A stretch of 41,718 nt of DNA from UBA1189 sp045647345. GTDB lineage: Bacteria; Bacteroidota; Bacteroidia; Bacteroidales; Bacteroidaceae. Below, one piece after another: positions 6,401 to 13,784 of the stretch. Within the stretch, counting starts at the first letter, position 1, and each line of letters starts with the position of its first letter. The position numbers and the translations under genes are program-made. The notes beneath the pieces are model-generated. The model made no database searches, was not told where the DNA came from, and worked only from the letters and a program-made list of their open reading frames with translations. The stretch lies in NCBI GenBank assembly GCA_045647345.1, contig JAZRMG010000138.1, forward strand, positions 1-41,718. Reading direction: 5' to 3'.

Positions 6401-9094
6401 AATGCAGACTTGGCTTCAAATGTTGATAGTTGGACAAAGACCGATGCTGGTTTCGTTTATGAGGCTCGCGTAGCTGAGTTCTACTCTGGTTGGGGTAGCC
6501 TGGATGTAACATCAGGCTCTCTGTTACAAGAGGTGACACTTCCTGCTGGTAAGTATCGTTTGTCAGGTAAGGCTTTCTTCCGTCAAGGTGAAGTTGCACA
6601 TACCAATCCTGCTAAATCGCTCGGTTACATGGTTGCTGGTGACAATAAGGTATTGGTTAAGACTCTGGGTAGCGTAGAAGGTTTGAGCGCTTACGCTAAC
6701 AGTAGAGTGGATGCTTCTGCTGCATTCTATAGCCAAGGCCTCTATGACAACGTACTTGAGTTCACGCTTGCTGAGGAGACTACTTTGAATATCGGTTTTG
6801 AGGCTACATTTGATGAAATGCGCTCTTGGTTCATTGTAGGTGAGGTGAAGCTTGAAAGAGCACAGCCCGTTCCTGGTGCTATCGTGCCTCTGTTTGCAGA
6901 GCAAGCTATGGCATTCTGCCAGTATGGCAACATGGCGATGTATTCTCTTCCTAGCGTGATGGCTAAATGGGAAACTTTGGCTACCTCAGTAAACGAAACT
7001 TATGGGGCTATCTATGAAGGTGAGAAGGTTCTCGACGCTAAGGTTGTGAAGTTGATGGATGAAATGACTGCAATGATTGCCGAGCTGATGGCTATTGACA
7101 AATATTATGCTATATTCAATGATGCGAAATGGGCAATTTATGACATACAGGATTACTCTACTGCCAAGAATGCAGAGACTAAGGCTGCCTTTGATGCTGC
7201 TGTAGAGGCTGCTGTTGATTTGAGCACTGTGACTACTATCGCAGAACTCGAGGCTAAGGTTGCTGCATTGGAAGCTGCTCGTCAGGCCTATGTTGTTAAT
7301 GCTGTTCCTGCGGAAGATTTCGTATTTGACTACTCTTTCTTGTTAGACAATCCTTCATTCGAAACAGGTGATCTTACCGGTTGGACTGTAAGAAGTACTT
7401 CTGCCGATACTAAGGTCGCTCACAACTCTGGTAACTATGCAACAGCTGGTACCGATGGAAAGTATCTCTTTAACTCTTGGTGGCAAGGTGTATACCTCAC
7501 ACAGGAGGCTGCTGATATGCCTAATGGTGTATATCGCTTGACCGTAGCTTTGGCTGGTGGTGATGCTGGTAACGATGCTACAGCTTACATTATCGCTAAC
7601 GCTGATACCTTAGGCGTAAATCTCAAGAATGGTAATCCCTTCACTGATTTTGATGTAGAGTTCATGGTGGTAGACAAGAAGCTTCATGTGGCTGTAGTCG
7701 GTGGTAATGATGATGACACTGCTGAAAATCCCGTAGGTTCATTCAATCAGAATGGTCATTGGTGGTATAAAGCTGATAACTTCCGTCTCTCTTATGTTGG
7801 TGCATTGCCCGATAGTATATACAAGAAGGCGTTCTTGACACGTTATGCCGAGTTTGAGGCTCTCACCGAAACCCTTGACTATTCTTGGAATGCAATCAAT
7901 AACACATACTACTTCGCTACACAAGAAGCAGCATATGCTATCAAGGAAGCCATCGATGAGGTAACAGATATCGAACTTCTTGATTCTATGATTACAGCAA
8001 TGAACGAAGGCGAGGCAATGTTGGATAAGGCATATGCTGTAGCTGCTGAGTACAATATTTTCAAGAATGCGCTTATTGATGTTGTCGGCAATTCTATTTT
8101 GGTGAATGAGGAGATTGCTGCTGAAGTTGTAGCTGTAATCGAGGCTTCTTATATGGCAGGCTATAGCATCGCTACCATTGAGGCTCTTGAGGCTGCTGTA
8201 GCTGAAATCCAGGCTGCTTATGCGTTGTATCTGCATAATGCTGCTCCTGTAGAAGGTGATTTGTTTGATTTGACCTTCTTCATTAATAATCCTTCATTCG
8301 AAACAGGCACTCTCGCTGGTTGGGATGTTAAATCTGCTAATGATACAGGTGCTAAGCCCAATTCTGATGGTACTTATGCTATGTCAAATTGTGATGGCGA
8401 GTATGTCTTCAATACATGGCATGGCGCAGGCATCTATCTGCAGCAAACAGTTAAGGGATTGCCTTCTGGTACCTATATCCTCAAGGCTGTACTTGCTTCT
8501 GACGTGGATGTTAAGCTGAATGTGATTGCAGGCAATGATACACTCTTGTATTCTTGCCCGAATGCAAAGGAGATAGGTAATGAGGTCGAATTTGAGGTAG
8601 AGCACGAAGGTGGCGACTTCCTTATCAAGGTGGCTACTGTTGCTGACAACTGGTTCAAAGCGGATAATTTCCATCTCTATTTCTATGGTGCAGAGAAGCC
8701 TGTCGTAGAGGTTGAGGCTGTAACTCTTGATCAGACAGAGGTTACACTCGCTGAGGTAGGTGCTACCGTACAGCTCATCGCTACCGTTGCTCCTGAGGAT
8801 GCTACAGACAAGACACTCACATGGACAAGCTCTGACGAGGCTGTTGTTACTGTAGATGCTGATGGCTTGGTTACTGCTGTTGCTACAGGTACCGCTACCA
8901 TCACCGTAACTACTGCTAATGGCTTGAGTGCTACATGTGTTGTTACTGTAGCTGTTGAGAATGGTATCGAGAATATCGAAACTGTTAAGAATGCAGTGAT
9001 CTATACCATCTCTGGTAAGCGTGTTGAGGGCAATGTGAAGTCACTTGAAAAGGGTATTTACATTGTCAACGGCAAGAAGGTTTTGGTTAAGTGA
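3482..9094 (+). CDS. Large modular secreted protein with Big2 domain and type IX-like tail
   Basis: This 1870-residue protein starts with a signal peptide (about 1-20, ending AFA-QTSG). Recognisable parts, in order, are: an N-terminal beta-sandwich (25-190); a carbohydrate-module-like jelly roll (about 200-376); an F5/8 type C discoidin-like domain (about 595-715, with TDITIFGSNDGENF); a helical FIVAR-like stretch (about 720-820); a second jelly roll (965-1125); two related jelly rolls, each opening NPSFETG (1279-1439 and 1593-1736), separated by helical linkers; a Big2 Ig-like domain (1743-1825); and a 40-residue end of the form IYTISGKRV...KGIYIVNGKKVLVK. Such ends direct proteins to the type IX system or cell surface in Prevotella-like bacteria. 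A glycan-binding or adhesion role is inferred, and no catalytic domain is visible. Alanine, glycine and arginine codons are strongly biased to GCT, GGT and CGT, more than in the neighbours, suggesting high expression. The gene stands alone with its own promoter. Confidence 0.85.
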   Translation: MKKRFTSFFSAVVVACMAFAQTSGNVVYSWESPEGTVIESGGTATSVMGADDRANYSNAGYYSLCLNGKKANVADTEPSSNACRIVIALDEALQEGDSIYVTAYRNKNADGKKASIYFLYENGTEVNDDKAFTNICADDADADYDDDGAEPTTHGYLVPAEAAGSKTITLSRNLASTNVFITKFVVVRQAAEEEVKTDYTDAIVNADLSTTDAWNTEGTKGIKDGMVKVGSQAVYDFSQTITLPAGQYKMTAKAVYRYGSDEQAEYDAIQAGTETHKTKLYAETATKKYEANVQNRNDGASDADYAAGNGSVTINGKFVPNSSAAVQAWFDAGQYVNELVFNVYEDGQVKVGITTADGVAGDYTNIGAWTLTRLGDAVEEPVEPDTPDTPVAPALDGTYFTVGSAASTLELEKWYLLKSQGRNAYINELTTELRMKSVAELSAVNATDANKGLLFKLAKGSAEGMYNIVSGNGLYFSIAQSSSAVSVTAVDFIVGEVADGVFYMQDPVSKIVADANAAGGTFVGWGTDVPTAAGKNNSYQFMQVEFVDAATAEAIANAGGMLYDLQVAYGLVTDASKFSSNAPETSEGSLGALIDNNYGTFFHSAWSYTVEGAHHLQMEVSEPTESLFFYFKKRSQNNNNRPTDITIFGSNDGENFVEIANLNSGFPTEAAVVDYTSEIITASEAYKHFRFVVNATSTATAFFTFSEFYLFPGNQTIIDAIVSSKALIEAGIGAENFDELKANFEAAYNKVQEDKFNKVFNTAIADAEAILAAASHAEVPALGQYSTAGYTEFEATLAALKNEATQDNLEAIYAAVAEFEATKCLPVFTINGVIDYAAGKSIYENAEGGLNFKDTDLADEAMLWVFDMAETVVGVTEKVVVKNLATGNLFWGAPSIKVAETSEAVAEDGIFLFYTEGNGTEVHAQKNGQAVVRWGDKAATSGSAWTFTYVGTTYDLYDLDAPDWADVTGQYIVNADLASNVDSWTKTDAGFVYEARVAEFYSGWGSLDVTSGSLLQEVTLPAGKYRLSGKAFFRQGEVAHTNPAKSLGYMVAGDNKVLVKTLGSVEGLSAYANSRVDASAAFYSQGLYDNVLEFTLAEETTLNIGFEATFDEMRSWFIVGEVKLERAQPVPGAIVPLFAEQAMAFCQYGNMAMYSLPSVMAKWETLATSVNETYGAIYEGEKVLDAKVVKLMDEMTAMIAELMAIDKYYAIFNDAKWAIYDIQDYSTAKNAETKAAFDAAVEAAVDLSTVTTIAELEAKVAALEAARQAYVVNAVPAEDFVFDYSFLLDNPSFETGDLTGWTVRSTSADTKVAHNSGNYATAGTDGKYLFNSWWQGVYLTQEAADMPNGVYRLTVALAGGDAGNDATAYIIANADTLGVNLKNGNPFTDFDVEFMVVDKKLHVAVVGGNDDDTAENPVGSFNQNGHWWYKADNFRLSYVGALPDSIYKKAFLTRYAEFEALTETLDYSWNAINNTYYFATQEAAYAIKEAIDEVTDIELLDSMITAMNEGEAMLDKAYAVAAEYNIFKNALIDVVGNSILVNEEIAAEVVAVIEASYMAGYSIATIEALEAAVAEIQAAYALYLHNAAPVEGDLFDLTFFINNPSFETGTLAGWDVKSANDTGAKPNSDGTYAMSNCDGEYVFNTWHGAGIYLQQTVKGLPSGTYILKAVLASDVDVKLNVIAGNDTLLYSCPNAKEIGNEVEFEVEHEGGDFLIKVATVADNWFKADNFHLYFYGAEKPVVEVEAVTLDQTEVTLAEVGATVQLIATVAPEDATDKTLTWTSSDEAVVTVDADGLVTAVATGTATITVTTANGLSATCVVTVAVENGIENIETVKNAVIYTISGKRVEGNVKSLEKGIYIVNGKKVLVK

Positions 9095-9194
9095 GTGGAG
9101 AATGAAATAAACTGGTTTATTTCTTATCCCGAACGTAAAAACCTCATCAAGGGTAAGGTTTTGATTAAGTAATCTTATCCTGAATACGATGAAT

Positions 9195-9230
9195 GAAGGG
9201 ATGCACCGCGGTGCATCCCTTCTTGTTTAT
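9195..9230 (+). terminator. Perfect 28-bp palindrome and T-rich tail
   Basis: Positions 9195-9222 form a perfect palindrome centred on CCGCGG, with arms GAAGGGATGCACCG. TTGTTTAT follows. It lies about 100 bases beyond the giant gene and is likely its rho-independent terminator. The fully self-complementary form could work in both directions. Confidence 0.7.
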
Positions 9231-9370
9231 GTCTTGTGGATTGTATCCCGCATTCCTTATTCTCCCTTTATTGTTCAGATCTATTCCTTGGTGTTTTTCT
9301 ATAGTAATGGTGCTGATCTCTAAAGAGCTAAGTTTTGTCTTTATGGTTTTGTCAAGTGCTTTTGCGCCAA

Positions 9371-9474
9371 TGACAAAAAATTATCACTATAGTGACAAAA
9401 TTTTGTCACACCTATGAAAAATTTTTGTCATCGAAGTGATAAAATATTATCATAGGTTTGACAAAGTGTTGAGT
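9371..9474. repeat. 22-bp-period array of 16-bp palindromes (copy A)
   Basis: Five units related to TGACAAAATTTTGTCA begin at 9371, 9393, 9415, 9437 and 9459, each followed by a 6-bp spacer (CTATAG, CACCTA, TCGAAG, TAGGTT). The unit at 9393-9408 is perfect, and with its flanks the palindrome runs 9392-9409. The last unit is degenerate. The array lies between the convergent ends of the giant gene and the DedA-like gene. An inverted homologous copy is at 32477-32558. Confidence 0.85.
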
Positions 9475-9507
9475 TTGCTTGTCTTGAGCTGGGGCGGAAT
9501 TTTAGAC

Positions 9508-9975
9508 TTATAATCCGATTAGCTTGCTTATGCCCATTGCTGAGAATAATAGAGCAGCATAACGTAGGGTACGTCCAATTAGCATCATGATATTGGTAAG
9601 GAGGGGATGGGAACGCATGATGCCTAATGTGACGAGTATTGCTTCGCCAAGGATAGGGAGCCAACAGAGAAGTCCCATCCATGGCCCCCAACGTAGTACA
9701 AGTTTGCGGGCGCGTTCCATATTTTGTGGCTTGATGCGAAAGAGCTGCTGCATCTTCTCGGGGGTGGTGAGACGCCCGATATAGTAGCAGGTGACACCGC
9801 CAAGCGAGTTGCCGAAGGAGGCATACAGCAGCAATGTCCATGGGCTGATTCCCATGGCAAGGAGGGCTATCATGATGGCTTCGCTACTAAAAGGTAGTAT
9901 GCTGCCCGCCAGAAAAGCGGCAATGAACATACCCCATGGACCATAATTGATTAGTATATCAAGAAGTTGTTCCAT
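9508..9975 (-). CDS. DedA/YqaA-like small membrane protein
   Basis: The 155-residue protein has several hydrophobic segments and resembles the short YqaA branch of the DedA (SNARE-associated/VTT) family. The pattern G-x-x-x-P-F-S-S-E (here GSILPFSSE, about 24-32) and the glycine-rich GNSLGGVTCYYIGR motif (about 53-66) are typical. DedA proteins are inner-membrane proteins linked to lipid carrier or phospholipid flipping and to envelope stress. The exact substrate cannot be read from the sequence. The start is the ATG at 9973-9975, because the upstream reading is low-complexity. The start overlaps the end of the preceding membrane-protein gene by 25 bases, which points to co-transcription. Confidence 0.8.
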   Translation of the reverse strand: MEQLLDILINYGPWGMFIAAFLAGSILPFSSEAIMIALLAMGISPWTLLLYASFGNSLGGVTCYYIGRLTTPEKMQQLFRIKPQNMERARKLVLRWGPWMGLLCWLPILGEAILVTLGIMRSHPLLTNIMMLIGRTLRYAALLFSAMGISKLIGL

Positions 9976-10922
9976 ACATATAGACCAAGGAGAAACAGCC
10001 AAATGGACAACAATATGATAGGTCGGATGTTTCGGCGTCTCTTTTCTGTGGCAAAGAATCCATAGCCGAGGATAGCTGTGAGTGCTACTATGGTGGGTTG
10101 TAATACGATGTATAGCGAAGGTAGGAGATGAGTGGCAACGAGTAGTGTAGTCATGCAACTAATCTGCATGTATCGGTTGGCGCGGACTCTGACAGCTGAT
10201 GTAGTTGAGAGCACATGGTGTGCTATGGCTGGAAGGATGAGTAGTAGTGTCCATGCAAGCTGTAGAGCAGTCATGGGAACGGAAAGGCTTTCACCTCCTC
10301 CAATGGGTATTTGGAGTTGCATTGATGGCAAGGCTGCGCTTGCTGTCAGCTCGTTGATGAAGGTTTGTATCAGGTGAGTCTTTCCTGTAAGAAAAAGTAT
10401 ACAGAATGCTGTCCAGTAGGGTGTCAATACACCTAATAACGAAGCGAGGATGGTACGTAGGTGTAGGGACTGCATGAAACCGCAACATGAAATTAATACA
10501 GGAATCAAGAACAGGAACTGAGGGCTTTGTAGACTGATTGTGCCAGTCAAACAAAATGCAGCAAAATAGCTGCCCATGGCATCTGGGTTACGGTAGGTGT
10601 CGGATATGATGTGATATGCTAAGGCTATAAGCACGAGATAGATTGTTCCCTCTTGCCAGGATGCAAGCTGCGGATTGATAGCACAGCCCATGAAGAAGAT
10701 TGTGGTGGGTAAGGTTACCTTACTGCTCCTATAGATCTTTCGCTCGTCATTATGGTAGCCTACTAATACTCCAAGGATTAGGTAGAACAAAATGTTGAGA
10801 TAGGATAGCGCACTTCCTATGCCGTTTTGCACGATACTATATGTCCATATCCCCAAACACAGCAGGGCAGCAACTGCTGTTGCTGCCCAACTGGATATGA
10901 TAAAATGGGAGAACTTGTTCAA
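9951..10922 (-). CDS. Polytopic membrane protein, conserved in Bacteroidales, function unknown
   Basis: The 323-residue protein is almost entirely hydrophobic, with about nine or ten predicted membrane segments and short basic loops (for example ATEKRRRN near the C-terminus). I do not recognise a catalytic motif; it resembles the DUF6427-type hypothetical membrane proteins of Bacteroidetes. The start is a TTG at 10920-10922, since no ATG lies near the N-terminus. That start codon sits just beside a run of three 7-bp repeats (10925-10945) that fills the spacer to purD. The order purD, this gene, then the DedA-like gene suggests a single transcript. Confidence 0.65.
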   Translation of the reverse strand: MNKFSHFIISSWAATAVAALLCLGIWTYSIVQNGIGSALSYLNILFYLILGVLVGYHNDERKIYRSSKVTLPTTIFFMGCAINPQLASWQEGTIYLVLIALAYHIISDTYRNPDAMGSYFAAFCLTGTISLQSPQFLFLIPVLISCCGFMQSLHLRTILASLLGVLTPYWTAFCILFLTGKTHLIQTFINELTASAALPSMQLQIPIGGGESLSVPMTALQLAWTLLLILPAIAHHVLSTTSAVRVRANRYMQISCMTTLLVATHLLPSLYIVLQPTIVALTAILGYGFFATEKRRRNIRPIILLSIWLFLLGLYVWNNFLIY

Positions 10923-10924
10923 TT

Positions 10925-10945
10925 GATAATGGATAAAGGATAATC
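10925..10945. repeat. Three 7-bp tandem repeats in the purD downstream spacer
   Basis: Three in-register heptamers (GATAATG, GATAAAG, GATAATC) occupy 10925-10945, between the purD stop codon and the start of the membrane-protein gene. The 7-bp period matches the spacers at 1739-1826 and 38791-38935. Confidence 0.7.
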
Positions 10946-10954
10946 AACTTTCAA

Positions 10955-12226
10955 TTAAAGAATGTCCTTGCCTATGTCGCTTCGGCAATACATGTCGGAA
11001 AAGTGCAGTGCCTGTGCGTTCTTGAACGAAGTGGTCAATGCTTCGAGCTGTGTGTCGCCATAGGAACTTACGGCGATGACACGTCCGCCATTGGTCACTA
11101 CTTGTCCGTCCTTTATGGTGGTGCCTGCATGGAAAAGGAAACTGCCCTCTACTTTGTCGAAGCCTGTGATGGGATAACCCTTGATGTAGTCGCCTGGGTA
11201 GCCGCCCGATACGAGCATTACACATACGGCGCTTCTCGAGTCGAACTCAATACTGCGTTTGCCGAGGTCGCCTTGAGCTACGCCCTCGAAGAGATCTACG
11301 ATGTCGCTTTTAAGACGTAACATTACGCTCTCGGTCTCAGGGTCACCCATGCGTACGTTGTACTCAATGACCATAGGCTCGCCCTTCACATTGATAAGCC
11401 CGAAGAAGATGAAACCCTTGTAGTCGATGCCTTCGGCCGCGAGTCCTTCAACCGTGGGACGAACGATGCGCTCTTCTACCTTTTGCATCCATGCGGTGTC
11501 GGCGAAGGGTACAGGTGAAATGGAACCCATGCCTCCAGTGTTGAGCCCAGTATCGCCCTCGCCAATGCGTTTGTAGTCTTTGGCTTCAGGCAAGAGTTTG
11601 TAGTCTTTACCGTCGGTGAGCACAAATACGGAGCACTCTACACCGCTGAGAAACTCTTCGATGACTACACTGGCAGAGGCACTGCCGAACATACCGCCAA
11701 GCATCTCGCGCAACTCTTTCTCTGCTTCCTCAATGGTGGGGAGGATGAGTACACCCTTACCTGCACAGAGGCCATCTGCTTTCAGTACGTAGGGCGCTTC
11801 AAGGGTGTGGAGAAAGGCGATACCCTCATCCAACGTGTCTTGTGTGAAGGTCTGGTAGCGGGCGGTGGGAATACCATGGCGCATCATGAACGCTTTGGCA
11901 AAGTCTTTGCTGCCTTCAAGTGTGGCTCCCGCTTTAGAGGGACCTATCACGGGGATGTTCTTCAGTTGCTCATCTGCACGAAAGTAGTCGTAAACACCCT
12001 TTACTAAGGGATCTTCAGGGCCTACAACTACCATATTGATATCATTGGCGAGCGCAAACGCCTTGATGCCTTCAAAGTCGGTAGCCGACAAGGCAACGTT
12101 CTCACCTACTTCACTTGTTCCTGCATTGCCTGGAGCAATATACAGTTTCTCTACTTTCGGACTTTGGCTGATCTTCCAAGCTAGGGCATGTTCGCGTCCG
12201 CCACTGCCCAATAATAAAATTCTCAT
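10955..12226 (-). CDS. purD: Phosphoribosylamine-glycine ligase (GAR synthetase)
   Basis: PurD joins glycine to phosphoribosylamine using ATP, the second step of purine synthesis. The 423-residue protein opens with LLLGSGGREHAL and has the ATP-grasp core: GPSKAGATLEGSKDFAK, the LKADGLCAGKGV nucleotide-binding segment, and the EYNVRMGDPETE metal-binding motif. Its length is normal for the family. I chose the ATG at 12224-12226. An in-frame ATG at 12313 would add 29 residues not expected in PurD, and the promoter at 12357-12388 leaves room for either start. Nucleotide and NAD genes lie upstream on the same strand. Confidence 0.96.
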   Translation of the reverse strand: MRILLLGSGGREHALAWKISQSPKVEKLYIAPGNAGTSEVGENVALSATDFEGIKAFALANDINMVVVGPEDPLVKGVYDYFRADEQLKNIPVIGPSKAGATLEGSKDFAKAFMMRHGIPTARYQTFTQDTLDEGIAFLHTLEAPYVLKADGLCAGKGVLILPTIEEAEKELREMLGGMFGSASASVVIEEFLSGVECSVFVLTDGKDYKLLPEAKDYKRIGEGDTGLNTGGMGSISPVPFADTAWMQKVEERIVRPTVEGLAAEGIDYKGFIFFGLINVKGEPMVIEYNVRMGDPETESVMLRLKSDIVDLFEGVAQGDLGKRSIEFDSRSAVCVMLVSGGYPGDYIKGYPITGFDKVEGSFLFHAGTTIKDGQVVTNGGRVIAVSSYGDTQLEALTTSFKNAQALHFSDMYCRSDIGKDIL

Positions 12227-12356
12227 AGTCTTTGTCAATTCTATATCAGGGAAATAGACGGTCTTCTCTTTCGCAAGATATTTAAGAGTGGTGTTCCTTA
12301 TGCCTATTTCCATGATTGTTATAGTGTTATATTGAGTATATCGTCTTAAATTAGTA

Positions 12357-12388
12357 CAAAATTAGTGCAAGGTGAGTGAAAAAACAAA
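12357..12388 (-). promoter_or_regulatory. purD promoter (TTTG-N20-TAATTTTG)
   Basis: On the minus strand TTTG (12385-12388) and TAATTTTG (12357-12364) are 20 bases apart, a full match to the Bacteroidetes consensus. The spacer, TTTTTTCACTCACCTTGCAC, differs from the prfB spacer at only two positions. The leader to the chosen start is about 125 bases. Confidence 0.78.
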
Positions 12389-12410
12389 CTTGTTTGTGGT
12401 TTTCTGAGTT

Positions 12411-13037
12411 TTATAATTGGTTTGTTGTATATAAATGGTGGTGTTGGATGTAAGTGCTCACGTCGGGGTGTAGCATATGGCTTGTGTCTTGCCCCGCTGC
12501 GATGCGTTGGCGCACCTCGGTGGAACTATAGGGGAGAAGTTTGGGGGCTGAAGGTGAACTTCCCTCTTGGCGGAACCATCCGGTAGGGTATATGTCGCGG
12601 AGCTTTCCTTCAACTCTTAGCCCTAAGCTCTCCACATCTCTTGGATAGACGATGATGGAGGTTTCGCGTGCAATATCCTCGCCTCGATACCAACGATGGA
12701 AGTTCTGCCAGTTGTCCTCGCCGATGATGAGGCTGAACTCGCAGTCGGGGTGTGCTGTTCGCAATGCTTGCAGTGTGTGATAGGTGTATGAGGGACGTGG
12801 CAGTGCGAACTCAAAGTCACAAGCTCGTAGTGTGGGGTAGGGGGCTACGGCAAGGCGTGCCATCGCCAGACGTTCCCGTTCGTCGAGCAGAGTGAAGTCG
12901 CGTTTCAGTGGATTCTGCGGACTCACCACAATCCATACCTCATCTACCAATCCTTGTTCACAGATGTAGGCGGCAAGGGCGGTGTGTCCAAGGTGTATAG
13001 GGTTGAATGACCCTCCGAAGATCCCCACGCGTTTCAT
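12411..13037 (-). CDS. nadD: Nicotinate-nucleotide adenylyltransferase
   Basis: NadD transfers AMP from ATP to nicotinate mononucleotide, forming deamido-NAD in NAD synthesis. The 208-residue protein carries the nucleotidyltransferase motif GGSFNPIHLGHT (8-19), the conserved SPQNPLKRD (39-47) and the C-terminal YSSTEVRQRI, the equivalent of the ISxTxxR motif. Length is near the usual 190-210. It follows gmk after a 95-base spacer that contains a REP-like palindrome, and precedes purD. It may be read from the yicC promoter, with purD having its own. Confidence 0.95.
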   Translation of the reverse strand: MKRVGIFGGSFNPIHLGHTALAAYICEQGLVDEVWIVVSPQNPLKRDFTLLDERERLAMARLAVAPYPTLRACDFEFALPRPSYTYHTLQALRTAHPDCEFSLIIGEDNWQNFHRWYRGEDIARETSIIVYPRDVESLGLRVEGKLRDIYPTGWFRQEGSSPSAPKLLPYSSTEVRQRIAAGQDTSHMLHPDVSTYIQHHHLYTTNQL

Positions 13038-13061
13038 AACTTTTTTATGCGTATATTATTC

Positions 13062-13127
13062 TGTCATCCTGAACCAATGTAAAGGCACTCTCATTTGGTG
13101 GAATTCTTCGCAGTGCTCAGAATGGCA
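13062..13127. repeat. REP-like inverted repeat TGTCATCCTGA...TCAGAATGGCA
   Basis: The gmk to nadD spacer holds a 66-bp element whose ends are TGTCATCCTGA (13062-13072) and TCAGAATGGCA (13117-13127). These ends are inverted repeats at 9 of 11 positions. GAATTCTTCGCAGTGC lies just inside the right end. I recall elements of this type, with TGTCATyCTGA ends and GAAGAAT-like interiors, as dispersed in Bacteroidetes genomes; that part is recall. Confidence 0.7.
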
Positions 13128-13132
13128 ATATT

Positions 13133-13699
13133 TTATTCCTCAACAAACTCCTTGATGATGGACAAAGCCTCTGCTTTGGCTGTCTCGAGATCGTCGTTGA
13201 TGATTATTCGGTCGAACTTGGGCGCAAAAGAAAGCTCGTGCTCGGCTTTATCGATGCGTTGCTGTATCACTTCGGAAGCGTCGGTACCGCGACCTTCGAG
13301 TCGGCGGCATAGTTCCTCTATCGAAGGGGGTTGTATGAAGAGCGACAGAGCGCGGTTGCCATAGAACTCTTTGATGTTGCATCCTCCGACTACATCTACA
13401 TCGAGCACTACATGCTGTCCGGCTTCGAGCTGGCGCTCCACTTGTGCCTTCAAGGTTCCGTAAAAGCGGTCGGGGTATACTTCTTCATATTCGAGAAATT
13501 CGCCCGCAGCGATGTGCTCGCGAAACTCCTCGGGGGTGAGGAAGAAGTATTCCACCCCATGCTGCTCGGTGCCGCGCGGTGCACGACTTGTTGCCGAGAT
13601 GGAAAAGGCAAGACCTAGGTCCTGCTGCATCAAGTAGTTGATGATTGTCGACTTGCCCGATCCCGATGGGGCTGAGAAAATGATGAGTTTGCCAGTCAT
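13133..13699 (-). CDS. gmk: Guanylate kinase
   Basis: Guanylate kinase converts GMP to GDP with ATP and is essential for guanine nucleotide supply. The 188-residue protein has the P-loop SAPSGSGKST near its start, the GMP-binding segment SATSRAPRGTEQHGVEY, and the VVLDVDVVGG strand typical of the family. I chose the ATG at 13697-13699; a TTG 15 bases upstream is less likely. It sits between yicC and nadD on the same strand. The pairing yicC-gmk is widely conserved in bacteria. Confidence 0.96.
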   Translation of the reverse strand: MTGKLIIFSAPSGSGKSTIINYLMQQDLGLAFSISATSRAPRGTEQHGVEYFFLTPEEFREHIAAGEFLEYEEVYPDRFYGTLKAQVERQLEAGQHVVLDVDVVGGCNIKEFYGNRALSLFIQPPSIEELCRRLEGRGTDASEVIQQRIDKAEHELSFAPKFDRIIINDDLETAKAEALSIIKEFVEE

Positions 13700-13784
13700 A
13701 TCGTTTATGTGCAATTTTATGATTTGCTATTTATTTGCGACTTAAATCGTACTGTCTGTAAAATGCTTAAATTGTATATAGTAA

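Noticed and set aside
9193..9417. 74-residue open frame over the 28-bp palindrome
   Set aside because: It lies over a terminator-like palindrome and repeat array and has no protein-like features.
9371..9474. CRISPR array
   Set aside because: The repeating unit is only 16 bp with 6-bp spacers, both too short for CRISPR. The spacers are conserved between copies and no cas genes are present.
12227..12313. N-terminal extension of PurD from an upstream ATG
   Set aside because: The frame is open, but PurD proteins normally begin directly at the LLLGSGGREHAL strand, and the extra 29 residues look unrelated.
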